Shown here one piece after another: positions 53,644 to 62,415 of a stretch of DNA of 64,000 bases. Numbering within the stretch: the stretch's first letter is position 1; each line of letters starts with the position of its first letter. Origin of the DNA: Lacihabitans sp. CS3-21 (lineage in GTDB: Bacteria; Bacteroidota; Bacteroidia; Cytophagales; Spirosomataceae). The translations under genes and the position numbers were made by a program. Location of the stretch: positions 1-64,000 of the forward strand of contig NZ_RJUD01000017.1 in the NCBI RefSeq assembly GCF_024343675.1, written 5' to 3'. The notes under the pieces were generated by a model. It ran no database searches and had not been told where the DNA came from. It saw nothing but the letters and a program-made list of their open reading frames with translations.

Positions 53644-54663
53644 ATGAAATCCCTCAATAATTTACTATTTGTACTTTTTCTTTTTTTGTCATTCCAAACT
53701 TTAGCACAATCGGAACATATTTACTCGGCCGAAGGGAAAATTATGTTGAATTCAAGCCTATACTTCGAAAATTGTATAAATTTATACCTAATCGATGGAA
53801 AAAAACGTGATGCAACAGCAATTTGTAGGTGTCAAATAGAAACCATTAATGGAAGGTTTACAAATAAGCAATATAAGAATTATACAAAAGGTCGTATGAT
53901 TGATCTTGATGGACTGATGCAAAGCGACCCATCAGTCATGTTAAAGCTAAGTCAATGTATAACTTCAATAGGAAAATCGGCATTAATTAAAGTTGAAAAT
54001 GATATTAGTGGTTACATTAATGAATGCAAGTCAAATTTAAGGTCTTATGCCGATAGTGTGGGATTAGCAGAAAAGAACTTGGAGGATTATTGTAAATGCA
54101 GAGCCTCTTTAATCGCTGATAATAACTACTCTGATAAAACTTTAGAGAAACTCTCAAATTCTAATTCACACCTTTATTATTATTTTGAAAGTGAATGTGG
54201 GGATTTTTTGGAAAAGGAAACAAAACATGTTCCGAATCTTCATGAAATTGAAGGTCCTGCCTTTGATACCTTATCATTTTATAATATTAGAGGGATGTCT
54301 TATCTAAATGTAAAATTATCGGTGTTTGATGACCTATTTTGGATGCTGGACACTGGAGCCTCTGATTTACTAATAAACCTAGAAATGGAGGAAACATTGA
54401 CGGAAAATAATGTTTTAAATACTCAAAATTTCCGCGGTGTAAGAGACTATGAACTGGCTAATGGTTCAATAGAAAGATGTAGAACATATTTGGTGGATGA
54501 TGTAAAAATTGGAGACTACAATTTAAAAAATGTGAGTGTATCGGTTACAGATAAAGGGAAAAAAATATTGATTGGTAGAAGTTTATTAAACAAGTTTGGA
54601 ACCGTAACATTGGATAACAATTTAAACAAAATTTACCTTTCCAAATTTAACAGTCGGCAATAA
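53644..54663 (+). CDS. Exported aspartic protease-like protein with two Cys modules
   Basis: 339 residues: signal peptide (about 1-21), then two successive Cys patterns (C44, C61-x-C63, C105 and C128, C150-x-C152, C185), each a Cys-x-Cys pair flanked by a Cys 17-22 residues before and 33-42 after. The last third (about 215-335) is a retropepsin-like half-domain with the active-site MLDTGASDLL (D236) and IGRSLLNKFGTVTLDN near the end, typical of clan AA bacterial proteases that dimerise. Function unknown. Not part of the sulfur cassette: a 114-nt gap and its own TATTTTTG at 53605-53612 precede it. Confidence 0.8.
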   Translation: MKSLNNLLFVLFLFLSFQTLAQSEHIYSAEGKIMLNSSLYFENCINLYLIDGKKRDATAICRCQIETINGRFTNKQYKNYTKGRMIDLDGLMQSDPSVMLKLSQCITSIGKSALIKVENDISGYINECKSNLRSYADSVGLAEKNLEDYCKCRASLIADNNYSDKTLEKLSNSNSHLYYYFESECGDFLEKETKHVPNLHEIEGPAFDTLSFYNIRGMSYLNVKLSVFDDLFWMLDTGASDLLINLEMEETLTENNVLNTQNFRGVRDYELANGSIERCRTYLVDDVKIGDYNLKNVSVSVTDKGKKILIGRSLLNKFGTVTLDNNLNKIYLSKFNSRQ

Positions 54664-54758
54664 AACTCATGAGTAAAATTTCAGCTTTTTATTAAGTCAA
54701 GGGAATGTAACTTTTCTCAAATCAATTATACTTTCTCTTTAGTTGGGTTACTTTACCA

Positions 54759-56810
54759 TCACCTTGGATGATAATTCCTAACCGCATTTTTTAATATTTC
54801 TTCCTTGTCAAGAGTCATTTTTTTAGGCTGTTTGGCCAAATATGATTCCATTTGGTCGGCAAAATGTGGGCTGTTTTCGGTAGTGGAATTTCCATAATTT
54901 AGCATGGTTTCTATTTCTGGCAATCCCGTTTTTGAAAATCTTGCTAAGGCAATATAAGATTCACCTTGTTCCACTTTCACTTTTCCGTCTTTGTATGGTC
55001 TTGCGTGAGAGGCTGTCAACACATCAGGCATTCCCCACATCGGTTTTTCTATGTTTCCTCTCACCAATTTTTGGTAGTCGCCCAATACGATTTCGTTATT
55101 TCCAAAGTGCGTCATCATGTATTCTTTCGTTGATTTTAAGGCTTCCAAAATGCTCTCCTTGCTAATTTTTGGTCTATTTTCGTAGTCAATGGTTTTTATG
55201 TTTTTTCTTAATTCATAGTAAAGAATCAGAAATGCAGCCGCACCCTTGCTACTCACATCCGTTTTTCTGTCCCATTGTTGAATTCTGTCGATAAGTATTT
55301 CTAAATCAGGGTATTCCTTTGGATTGAGATTAAATAATTCATCTAAGTCAACAGCGAATTTTAAATTTTTAGGCAGCTGATTGTCATATTTTATTCTTTT
55401 GAAATCATCATAACTCAATTTTCCATATTCATTTATAAGTTCTTCAAAACGCTCACTTCGGTTGTTTTGTAGGGTTTCATAGCCCATTGTTGGGTCAAAA
55501 TCTTTGTTTATTAGATTTTCATTTTTGTCTGTGGCGTTAAAAGGTGAGTGGTTGGTGTTGAATAAATATCCGCTTGTAGGATTCAAATATTGTGGTAAGT
55601 CTTTAAGTGGATGAAAATTGGTAGTTAGGGTTTTTGATGTGTTTCCTGGCACTGTGTTTTCCCAATCATAACCTTTTTCTCTCATAGGAATTTTCGCATT
55701 GCTCACATAAAATATCGTATCGTTTTTGTCAGCATACATGGTGTTGAACATCGGTATGGCTACCATTTCCATGGCCTTACGAAACTCAGAATAGTTTCGG
55801 GCTTTGTTCATTCTGTACCATTGTTCCATGCCTCTAATATCTTGATTCGCACCCATTCTCATCGAAAAAGTGCCTTTTTTGTTGGTTACAGTTGCACCAT
55901 ATTTACTCCAATAGGCCTTCTTTTTTACGGGAATTTTTATACCTTTTATTTTTACTTTTAGTTTGATGGTTTTTTGTTCTAAATCCAGCCATTGTCCATC
56001 ATATTTGTATTGGTTTTTGTTGGCTGGGTTCATTTCTAGTTGGTAAATGTCTATTCTGTCAGGATAGTTGACTGTGTGAGCCCAACCCAAATTTTCGTTT
56101 ACACCCAAAGAAATCACTGGAGAGCCAGGGAACATTCCACCCAAAATATTGAGTCCCTCCTCACTAACCAAATGGGCCTCATACCAAGCCACTGGGCCTT
56201 CCAAAGGCTGATGAGGGTTGATGTTCAGATAAGTTTTGCCATCTGTAGTTTTTGATGAAGAAATAGCGAAAGCATTTGAACCAGCTGCCTTAAAACTTTC
56301 AAGCGTTTTGTTATTACCTTTAAATAAACTACCCAATTCTCGGTCAGCACCAGATATAACACATAGCGAAAACGTTATGGAAGTCATATAATCTTTTGTG
56401 GTAATTGGAAATGATTTTTTGACCAATATTTCCTTTGGGTGATTTTTGGCGTAGGCATTTATTCCTTGAACATAGCCTGATATCAACTTTTTAAAGTCTT
56501 CAGATAAGTCAGAATCATATTTTTCATCCACAATTTCTCTACATCTCAGCAATTGGACAGCATAATCCGCCGCTGCTCCATCTTTTCCTTTTAGTTTCCC
56601 GAGCATACCTTTTCCGATTAACATCGTCAGCTGCATGGTTTTGAAATCGTCTTCTGCATTGGCGTATGCTAATCCATAGGCCACTTCTGCATCGGTTTTG
56701 GCAAAAATGTGTGGAACTCCCCATTGGTCTCTTACAATATTTATTTTTTCCGGGTTGATTTGTGCAAAAGAAGTCAACGAAATTAAAAAACAGAATAAAA
56801 AAGTTTTCAT
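54759..56810 (-). CDS. Penicillin acylase family Ntn-hydrolase
   Basis: Periplasmic S45 family amidase of 683 residues. After the signal peptide (about 1-16), the alpha chain, and a spacer, autocleavage should occur before S178 in KAAGSNAFAISS, freeing the N-terminal Ser nucleophile. Downstream conserved features include INPHQPLEGPVAWYEAHL and NLGWAHTVNYPDRIDIY. Members hydrolyse amides such as penicillins or acyl-homoserine lactones; quorum-quenching or peptide salvage are both possible, with no local clue. Transcribed alone and divergent from the S9 peptidase gene. Confidence 0.93.
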   Translation of the reverse strand: MKTFLFCFLISLTSFAQINPEKINIVRDQWGVPHIFAKTDAEVAYGLAYANAEDDFKTMQLTMLIGKGMLGKLKGKDGAAADYAVQLLRCREIVDEKYDSDLSEDFKKLISGYVQGINAYAKNHPKEILVKKSFPITTKDYMTSITFSLCVISGADRELGSLFKGNNKTLESFKAAGSNAFAISSSKTTDGKTYLNINPHQPLEGPVAWYEAHLVSEEGLNILGGMFPGSPVISLGVNENLGWAHTVNYPDRIDIYQLEMNPANKNQYKYDGQWLDLEQKTIKLKVKIKGIKIPVKKKAYWSKYGATVTNKKGTFSMRMGANQDIRGMEQWYRMNKARNYSEFRKAMEMVAIPMFNTMYADKNDTIFYVSNAKIPMREKGYDWENTVPGNTSKTLTTNFHPLKDLPQYLNPTSGYLFNTNHSPFNATDKNENLINKDFDPTMGYETLQNNRSERFEELINEYGKLSYDDFKRIKYDNQLPKNLKFAVDLDELFNLNPKEYPDLEILIDRIQQWDRKTDVSSKGAAAFLILYYELRKNIKTIDYENRPKISKESILEALKSTKEYMMTHFGNNEIVLGDYQKLVRGNIEKPMWGMPDVLTASHARPYKDGKVKVEQGESYIALARFSKTGLPEIETMLNYGNSTTENSPHFADQMESYLAKQPKKMTLDKEEILKNAVRNYHPR

Positions 56811-56902
56811 TTATTTAAGGTTTGAATACAGAAAATGCTTTCGCAAAATAGCGATAGTTTTTTTAGTCGTAGCACAAATAACCTAACTGATAAGAATTTG
56901 TT

Positions 56903-56910
56903 TATATTTG
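56903..56910 (+). promoter_or_regulatory. -7 element of the S9 peptidase gene
   Basis: TATATTTG, perfect TAnnTTTG, 37 nt before the ATG at 56948. No -33 TTG at 19 nt. Confidence 0.4.
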
Positions 56911-56947
56911 TTAAGGCTAATTTAGTTAAAACTTAAACGCTAGGTTT

Positions 56948-59050
56948 ATGAAACATTTGTTTTTTTTATTTTTGTTACCTTCAATTCTCCTTGCTCAAAA
57001 GTCCACAATAAACGCTTTTAAGAATTATCCTTTTCCTACCGAATTATGCTCTTCTGATAAAGGCAGTAAAATTGCATGGGCTTTGGATGAACAAGGTAAA
57101 AGAAATGTTTACGTAGCAGAGGGTCCAGATTATAAATATATAAAATTAACGAGTTTTGATAAAGATGATGCCCAAGAAATTACCAGTTTAACAATTACTG
57201 ATGATGGTCAGCGAGTAGTTTTCGTCAGAGGAGGAGATCACGGGAGCAATTGGGACGTTAGTTTGCCTATAAATCCATTGGCAGACGCCATCCCAAATAC
57301 AGTAAAGATATGGAGTGTTCCATTTTCAGGAGGAGATTTGAAATTAATATCCGAAGGAGATGAATTTGTGGTTTCACCAAATAGCAAAAGCATTGCTTTC
57401 ATAAAGGATGGACAGGCTTGGACTGCTGCCCTTGATTCTACAAATAATAGCAAAAAACTTTTTACCACGAGAGGAAAAGTAAGTTCCTTGGAATGGAGCC
57501 CAGATGGTTCATCTCTACTTTTTGTTTCAAACAGAGGCGATCACTCCCTAGTTGGCGTTTATAATTTCTCAAGTGCAAGCATTCAATGGATTGCACCTTC
57601 GTTTACAATCGATGCGTCACCAAGGTGGTCATTGGACGGAACCAGAATAGTGTTTATTCGAAGACCAGGTTTAGGTGGCAGCCCCAGTCCAATGTTGGAA
57701 AATAAATACAACCCTTGGAGCATTTGGGTAGCTGATGTTAGTTCAAATACCGCATCTAAAATTTGGGAGGCACCCAAAACCATGAGAGGGTCAGCCCCGA
57801 CGACCCATGGAGGCTTTAATTTACATTGGGCAGCTGGAAACCGAATCGTATTTTTGTCCTATCAAGATGGTTGGCCCCACCTATATTCAATTTCGGCTAA
57901 TGGAGGTCAAGCTCTTTTGTTAACTCCAGGTAATTTTATGTGTGAGCATATATCTTTGAGTAGCGATAAAAAACATCTGACATTTAGTGTTAATTCAGGA
58001 AATGATGCCTTGGACATTGAAAGACGACATGTAGCAAAAGTAAGTGTAGATAAGGCTGATTTTGAGGTGATTACTCAAGGGGATGGGTTAGAATGGACAC
58101 CAGTTTTTACAAATGATGGAAACGATTTAGCTATTATTTCTGCCACTGCTATAAGGCCACCGATGCCAGCAATTGTAAAATTTGATAAGACAAAAGGATT
58201 AAAGTTAATAGGGGAGGAGTTACTAAAAGCAGATTTTCCTTTAGATAGATTAGTAATTCCCAAACAGATTGTTTTTACAGCTCCAGACGGACAAAAAATC
58301 CATGCAGATTTGTTTTTACCAAAAGGGAATACAGCCCCAAAACCTGCAATTGTGTATATTCATGGTGGACCACCTCGACAGATGCTTTTGGGTTGGCACT
58401 ATTCTGACTATTATTCCAATGCCTATGCCTCAAATCAATATTTGGCAAGTTTGGGTTTTGTGGTTTTGTCGGTTAATTATCGTTTAGGAATCGGCTATGG
58501 TTACGAATTTCATCAACCCGCTCATGGTGGCATAAAAGGAGCTTCAGAATATCAAGATATTAAAGCTGCTGGCCTATGGCTAAAGAAACAAAGTTTTGTG
58601 GATGCCTCTAAAATAGGTGTTTATGGGGGCTCATATGGTGGCTATCTGACCGCCAGGGCTTTGGCCAAGAATTCAGACCTCTTTGCTGCTGGAGTTGATA
58701 TTCATGGTGTGCATGATTGGGGAGCAAACTCAAGTATAATGACTGCTTTTCAAGACAAAACAGAAAAGCCTGCTGACTATCAGAAAGCTATCACGACCGC
58801 CTGGTTGTCATCGCCCGTTTCTGCTATGGATACTTGGAAATCGCCAGTTTTAATTATTCACGCCGACGATAATAGAAACGTCAGATTTAATCAAAGTACC
58901 GATTTGATAAATAGATTAGAGAAAAAAGGAATTCCCTACGAATCTATGGTCATTGTTGATGATACGCATCACTGGATGAATTGGCAAAATTCAGTGAAAG
59001 TTTATCAAGCTACGGCCGATTATTTTGTTAAAAAATTTATGAAAAAGTAG
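56948..59050 (+). CDS. S9 family prolyl oligopeptidase-like serine peptidase
   Basis: Exported (signal peptide about 1-17) peptidase of 700 residues. An N-terminal seven-bladed beta-propeller (about 25-420, with WD40/PD40-like blades such as EWSPDGSSLLFVSNRGD) gates an alpha/beta-hydrolase domain (about 440-700): YIHGGPP oxyanion region, GVYGGSYGGYLTARALA with the nucleophile Ser, IHADDNRNVRF with Asp and VDDTHHWMNWQ with His. Acyl-aminoacyl-peptidase/DPP-type activity is typical. The gene is alone on its strand between the penicillin acylase and CotH genes. Confidence 0.93.
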   Translation: MKHLFFLFLLPSILLAQKSTINAFKNYPFPTELCSSDKGSKIAWALDEQGKRNVYVAEGPDYKYIKLTSFDKDDAQEITSLTITDDGQRVVFVRGGDHGSNWDVSLPINPLADAIPNTVKIWSVPFSGGDLKLISEGDEFVVSPNSKSIAFIKDGQAWTAALDSTNNSKKLFTTRGKVSSLEWSPDGSSLLFVSNRGDHSLVGVYNFSSASIQWIAPSFTIDASPRWSLDGTRIVFIRRPGLGGSPSPMLENKYNPWSIWVADVSSNTASKIWEAPKTMRGSAPTTHGGFNLHWAAGNRIVFLSYQDGWPHLYSISANGGQALLLTPGNFMCEHISLSSDKKHLTFSVNSGNDALDIERRHVAKVSVDKADFEVITQGDGLEWTPVFTNDGNDLAIISATAIRPPMPAIVKFDKTKGLKLIGEELLKADFPLDRLVIPKQIVFTAPDGQKIHADLFLPKGNTAPKPAIVYIHGGPPRQMLLGWHYSDYYSNAYASNQYLASLGFVVLSVNYRLGIGYGYEFHQPAHGGIKGASEYQDIKAAGLWLKKQSFVDASKIGVYGGSYGGYLTARALAKNSDLFAAGVDIHGVHDWGANSSIMTAFQDKTEKPADYQKAITTAWLSSPVSAMDTWKSPVLIIHADDNRNVRFNQSTDLINRLEKKGIPYESMVIVDDTHHWMNWQNSVKVYQATADYFVKKFMKK

Positions 59051-59100
59051 GCGAAGTTATTTTAGCTTAAGACAAAAATACTTTCAATTGTGTGAAGTAT

Positions 59101-60507
59101 CTATGGCACAAATGCTTTCACAGCGTTGTTTCTAGTCACAACATGGGTTTTCAGAATGGGCAATGCCGCCGTAAATTGTGAAACATTGCTCAAATTAGAA
59201 TAAGGAGCAGCTTCTTTTTCTGAGCCGTTGACAAATGGTGTTATCATATTGGTGGCCTTTTCAAAAAGTGCATTCATTTTACTGGTAGTAAAGGTGTTAT
59301 CGTTAAACTCCTTTACGTAGGCTTTGTATTTTGCATAGTATACCTGGTCTTCTGATACGTATTTTATAAGTGGCCAAGTGCTGGCCACACCAGATAGATT
59401 CAGTTTTACTCTTTCCTGACTTGTCAAAGCCTCGTTGTTATCCCACGGAATCCAAATTAGCTTTTGTTTCGAATGGTTATAGAGATAATGATTATGTGCA
59501 ATTCCTCCGTAGGTGTCCCAATTTACGAGTGTTGTATTAATCGCTAACCATTTGACAAACTGATCCATGTCCATGTATTTTTCTAGATTAGTCCGCCAAG
59601 CAGCTGCGTCTGAGGTGCGATTTGAGGCGTTTAGGGCAGTTATAGCTCCTTTTACGTCTGAATAATCCGCTTCGGTTTTGTTATTCTTTTTCTCAAAGGT
59701 GGCCTCCGAAAAACTCGTGAAGTTAGACTCTGGCTTGTAAATATTTCCAGCGTCTTCGCCCAGTTGGGTTTTTAGCATGGTATCATCTACTACTTCTACC
59801 ATGGCGTAAATGCCACAATACTTTAATCCATCACCAAAGTCAATATAAAGTTTGTAAAATGAGGTTTGGGCGGCAGGAATTCCTGCCATTCTAAAAATAT
59901 CAGCAGTCACTTTTTCTCTGATCAGTGAATTGTCTTTTACGCCAGCAGAGAACGATAGTTCTTTAAATCCATAAAGCCTTTGGTCATTGATTTCAGGGTG
60001 TGCATCTTCAAATTCATCAAATTTTAGTCTAAAGGGTAGTTTGTAAATGCCTGATTTCCAAGTTGAACTCAAGGTGGAGTTTCCTTTCAGCCGAAAGCCT
60101 ACGTTCTCCCACTTTTTGCCATTGAATTTTATGGTAGTCTCCACATATTTTGGTTCTTCTCCAAAGCTCGGCACTCCTCCACCATTTCCACCAGGCGGTA
60201 ATCCCCCGCCACCTTGACCGCCGCCACCTGGCTGTGTTCCACCCCCAACACCAAAAGTACCCTTGTTTTTGGCTACCATGTCCGCTTTTATGGCTTCCCA
60301 ATTGGTTTTCCCAATCGTGATTTCTAAAGTATTTACTTTGTCTTGAGGAAATACAGTGTCATAGTCAGGCTCAACATCGTTGCTATGGCTGGCTTCTGTC
60401 CAATCTGGATTGGTGGCAACAGTTTCAGGGTCAATCTCCTTAGTATTGTTTTTATCAACACAAGCCAGTTGAGATACAAACAAAATGGCAATTAATAGGT
60501 ATTTCAT
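59101..60507 (-). CDS. CotH kinase-family lipoprotein
   Basis: Surface lipoprotein of 468 residues. Lipobox VSQLACVD gives lipidated C16. Residues 86-112 form an almost pure Gly/Pro/Gln linker, after which the CotH kinase-like fold (about 115-440) appears with VGFRLKGNST, LREKVTADIFRMAGIPAAQTSFYKLYIDFGDG in short form near 190-220, and LIWIPWDNNEALT (the catalytic-loop D/N). CotH proteins phosphorylate spore-coat proteins in Bacillus; in Bacteroidota they are found in surface systems of unknown function. Monocistronic, separated from rhaM-like gene by 101 nt. Confidence 0.9.
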   Translation of the reverse strand: MKYLLIAILFVSQLACVDKNNTKEIDPETVATNPDWTEASHSNDVEPDYDTVFPQDKVNTLEITIGKTNWEAIKADMVAKNKGTFGVGGGTQPGGGGQGGGGLPPGGNGGGVPSFGEEPKYVETTIKFNGKKWENVGFRLKGNSTLSSTWKSGIYKLPFRLKFDEFEDAHPEINDQRLYGFKELSFSAGVKDNSLIREKVTADIFRMAGIPAAQTSFYKLYIDFGDGLKYCGIYAMVEVVDDTMLKTQLGEDAGNIYKPESNFTSFSEATFEKKNNKTEADYSDVKGAITALNASNRTSDAAAWRTNLEKYMDMDQFVKWLAINTTLVNWDTYGGIAHNHYLYNHSKQKLIWIPWDNNEALTSQERVKLNLSGVASTWPLIKYVSEDQVYYAKYKAYVKEFNDNTFTTSKMNALFEKATNMITPFVNGSEKEAAPYSNLSNVSQFTAALPILKTHVVTRNNAVKAFVP

Positions 60508-60608
60508 ATCGGTAAATTTGGGTCTTATTATCTATTACGCAGATTGGACACAAAATGTTATGAAAAGTTTATAAAAGGCTAAAATTGAATAAGTATCCAA
60601 GTGAAATT

Positions 60609-60941
60609 CTATGCTAATCCAAATATTTTTTTCATCATTACCCATTTTTCTCCAGGTTTAGCCATGGGTAAGGCTTGTTGAAATGTCCACATGAAGTTTT
60701 CCCATTTCTGTACAATGGGATTCTCTGCATCGGCTTTCGATTTGGCCTCAAACGAAAAATCGTCCTCGGTGTCCATAATCATAAACATTCGGGTGCCAAT
60801 TCTGTAAATTTGCATGTCCGTTATGCCAGCCACCACAATCGTTTCTCGAATTTCGGGCCAAATGTTCTCGTGTATTTTTTCATACTCGGCTATAGAGGCC
60901 ACGTCGTCTTTTAAATCCAGGGCAAAACAATATCTTTTCAT
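60609..60941 (-). CDS. L-rhamnose mutarotase family protein (COG3254)
   Basis: 110 residues, cytoplasmic dimeric alpha/beta barrel: KRYCFALDLKDDVASIAEYEKIHENIWPEI at the start with the conserved active-site His, and MQIYRIGTRMFMIMDTEDDFS. It interconverts alpha and beta anomers of a 6-deoxyhexose. Although the family is named for rhamnose, it begins 1 nt after the stop of the fucose-type symporter, making L-fucose the more likely substrate here, a type 2 fucose mutarotase as seen elsewhere. No kinase, isomerase or aldolase of either sugar is in the window. Confidence 0.9.
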   Translation of the reverse strand: MKRYCFALDLKDDVASIAEYEKIHENIWPEIRETIVVAGITDMQIYRIGTRMFMIMDTEDDFSFEAKSKADAENPIVQKWENFMWTFQQALPMAKPGEKWVMMKKIFGLA

Positions 60942-60942
60942 A

Positions 60943-62190
60943 TCAAGCCGCTTTTTTGTGACCTACCAATCCATAATACAAAACCACTATAAAACACACC
61001 AAAGGCACCCAATAACCCACCTGAATGTTGTCGTTAGAATTGTCGATGATGTATCCCATAATAACCGGGAAAATAGCACCACCAATAATGGCCATAACTA
61101 TCAGAGAAGAAGCAGGTTTGGTGTTTTCTTTGAGGTCGTTGATGCCCAATGAAAATATGGTAGGAAACATGATAGACATAAAGAAACCCAGTCCGCCCAA
61201 GGCCAAAACCACATTTTTACCATCGGCATAAACCGCTACCAAGCTCAGTAAAATACACATGGCGGCGTATATGCTCAACAGTTTGGCTGGAGCGAGATAT
61301 TTCATGATAAAGGTGCCAAGAAAACGACCCACCATGAAGAGAATACCATAAATGCCGAGGTAATATCCAGCGGTCTTTTCATCCACTCCTCCACCTGAAA
61401 TGGCCATTCTGACAAAGAAACTGGTTACACAAACTTGGGCTCCGACGTAAAAAAGTTGAGCAATCACAGCCCAAGTCAAGTGTTTATGTTTTAAGGCTCC
61501 GGCAATACTGCCAGTAGTTTCACCTTGGTCTTCTTCCTTAAATTCTGGAAATTTCAAAACCATAAACAGTACCGCTATCACCAATAAAAATCCACCTAAA
61601 ATCATGTATGGCATTTTTACAGATGCAGCCTCTGAAGTCAAATAGGCTATTTTTTTAACTTCTGGTAAAAGATTAAGTTCCTCAGAAGAATACTCTTTGC
61701 CAGACAAAATGAATATGGTGCCCACCATAGGGGCTAAAAACGCCGCTAATCCATTAAACGATTGAGCAAGATTCAGTCGAGTTGTAGCATCTTTAGCATC
61801 GCCGAGTTTTGTGGCGTAAGGATTGGCAGCGGTTTCAAGTATGGTTAAGCCAATGCCTATTATAAATAATCCCAAAAGGAAAATGCCATAAGTACGAGAA
61901 TTGGCGGCTGGAACAAACAAAAATGCTCCTAAACTGAAGACCAATAAACCCAGAATTATGCCCTTTTTGTAACCAAATTTTTTCAAAACTAAACCTGCAG
62001 GAATTGCCCCTAAAAAGTAAGCCAAATAAACTGCGGTATCTACAAAAGTAGATTGCATGTTGCTCAGCTGTAATGCTTTACGAAGGTGAGGGATAAGGAT
62101 GCCGTTGAGGTTATTGGCGAAGCCCCACATAAAAAACAGGCAAGTGACCAACACAAACGGAACCAAATAATTGGGTTTATTTTCTTTCAT
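60943..62190 (-). CDS. fucP: L-fucose:H+ symporter-type permease
   Basis: MFS sugar transporter of 415 residues with twelve transmembrane helices. Strong signatures of the FucP family: FFMWGFANNLNGILIPHLRKA in helix 1 (the proton-coupling region) and GIGLTILETAANPYATKLGDAK near helix 5. Imports L-fucose or a related deoxysugar or, in some Bacteroidota, N-acetylglucosamine or other hexoses, so the name is the closest match rather than proof. Co-transcribed with the mutarotase. Confidence 0.92.
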   Translation of the reverse strand: MKENKPNYLVPFVLVTCLFFMWGFANNLNGILIPHLRKALQLSNMQSTFVDTAVYLAYFLGAIPAGLVLKKFGYKKGIILGLLVFSLGAFLFVPAANSRTYGIFLLGLFIIGIGLTILETAANPYATKLGDAKDATTRLNLAQSFNGLAAFLAPMVGTIFILSGKEYSSEELNLLPEVKKIAYLTSEAASVKMPYMILGGFLLVIAVLFMVLKFPEFKEEDQGETTGSIAGALKHKHLTWAVIAQLFYVGAQVCVTSFFVRMAISGGGVDEKTAGYYLGIYGILFMVGRFLGTFIMKYLAPAKLLSIYAAMCILLSLVAVYADGKNVVLALGGLGFFMSIMFPTIFSLGINDLKENTKPASSLIVMAIIGGAIFPVIMGYIIDNSNDNIQVGYWVPLVCFIVVLYYGLVGHKKAA

Positions 62191-62278
62191 TTAGGGTTAA
62201 ATTTTTTGCAAGGTAATTTTTTCAGGACAAAACTGGAAGAAAGGTCGCCTTTTTTTGATAAACACATAATTTGTTAAT

Positions 62279-62378
62279 AAACACATAGAAGCATAGAACA
62301 CATAGAGACCTATGATAACTATGTGCCTATGTGTTTAAAAATATCCAAACCTATGATCCCTATTTGCCTATGTGTTTA
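62279..62378. repeat. CTATGTG dispersed repeat: inverted and direct copies
   Basis: A compound repeat upstream of the helicase gene. Two 29-bp direct copies (62309-62337 and 62350-62378), 41 nt apart, differ at three positions and both end in TGCCTATGTGTTTA. Left of them, AAACACATAG (62279-62288) is the inverse of CTATGTGTTT (62327-62336), with further ACACATAG copies between, so the first copy can form a large hairpin. A related copy lies at 43723. The unit resembles Bacteroidota intergenic repeat families and may act in transcription termination of fucP's neighbours or as a transposition relic. Confidence 0.75.
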
Positions 62379-62404
62379 GAAAAACAACGAAAGAAAACTT
62401 TCCG

Positions 62405-62412
62405 TACCTTTG
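62405..62412 (+). promoter_or_regulatory. -7 element at the helicase gene, nearly leaderless
   Basis: TACCTTTG, perfect TAnnTTTG, ends only 3 nt before the ATG at 62416 and overlaps the alternative TTG start at 62410. If used, the mRNA would begin within a few bases of the start codon. Confidence 0.45.
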
Positions 62413-62415
62413 TAT

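Noticed and set aside
54664-54758. Terminator hairpin between the aspartic protease and penicillin acylase genes
   Set aside because: I found no inverted repeat with a T-run; the convergent genes simply end in AT-rich DNA.
59078-59100. ATACTT/AAGTAT hairpin after the S9 peptidase gene
   Set aside because: Six-base arms with an 11-nt loop and no T-run; too weak to call a terminator.
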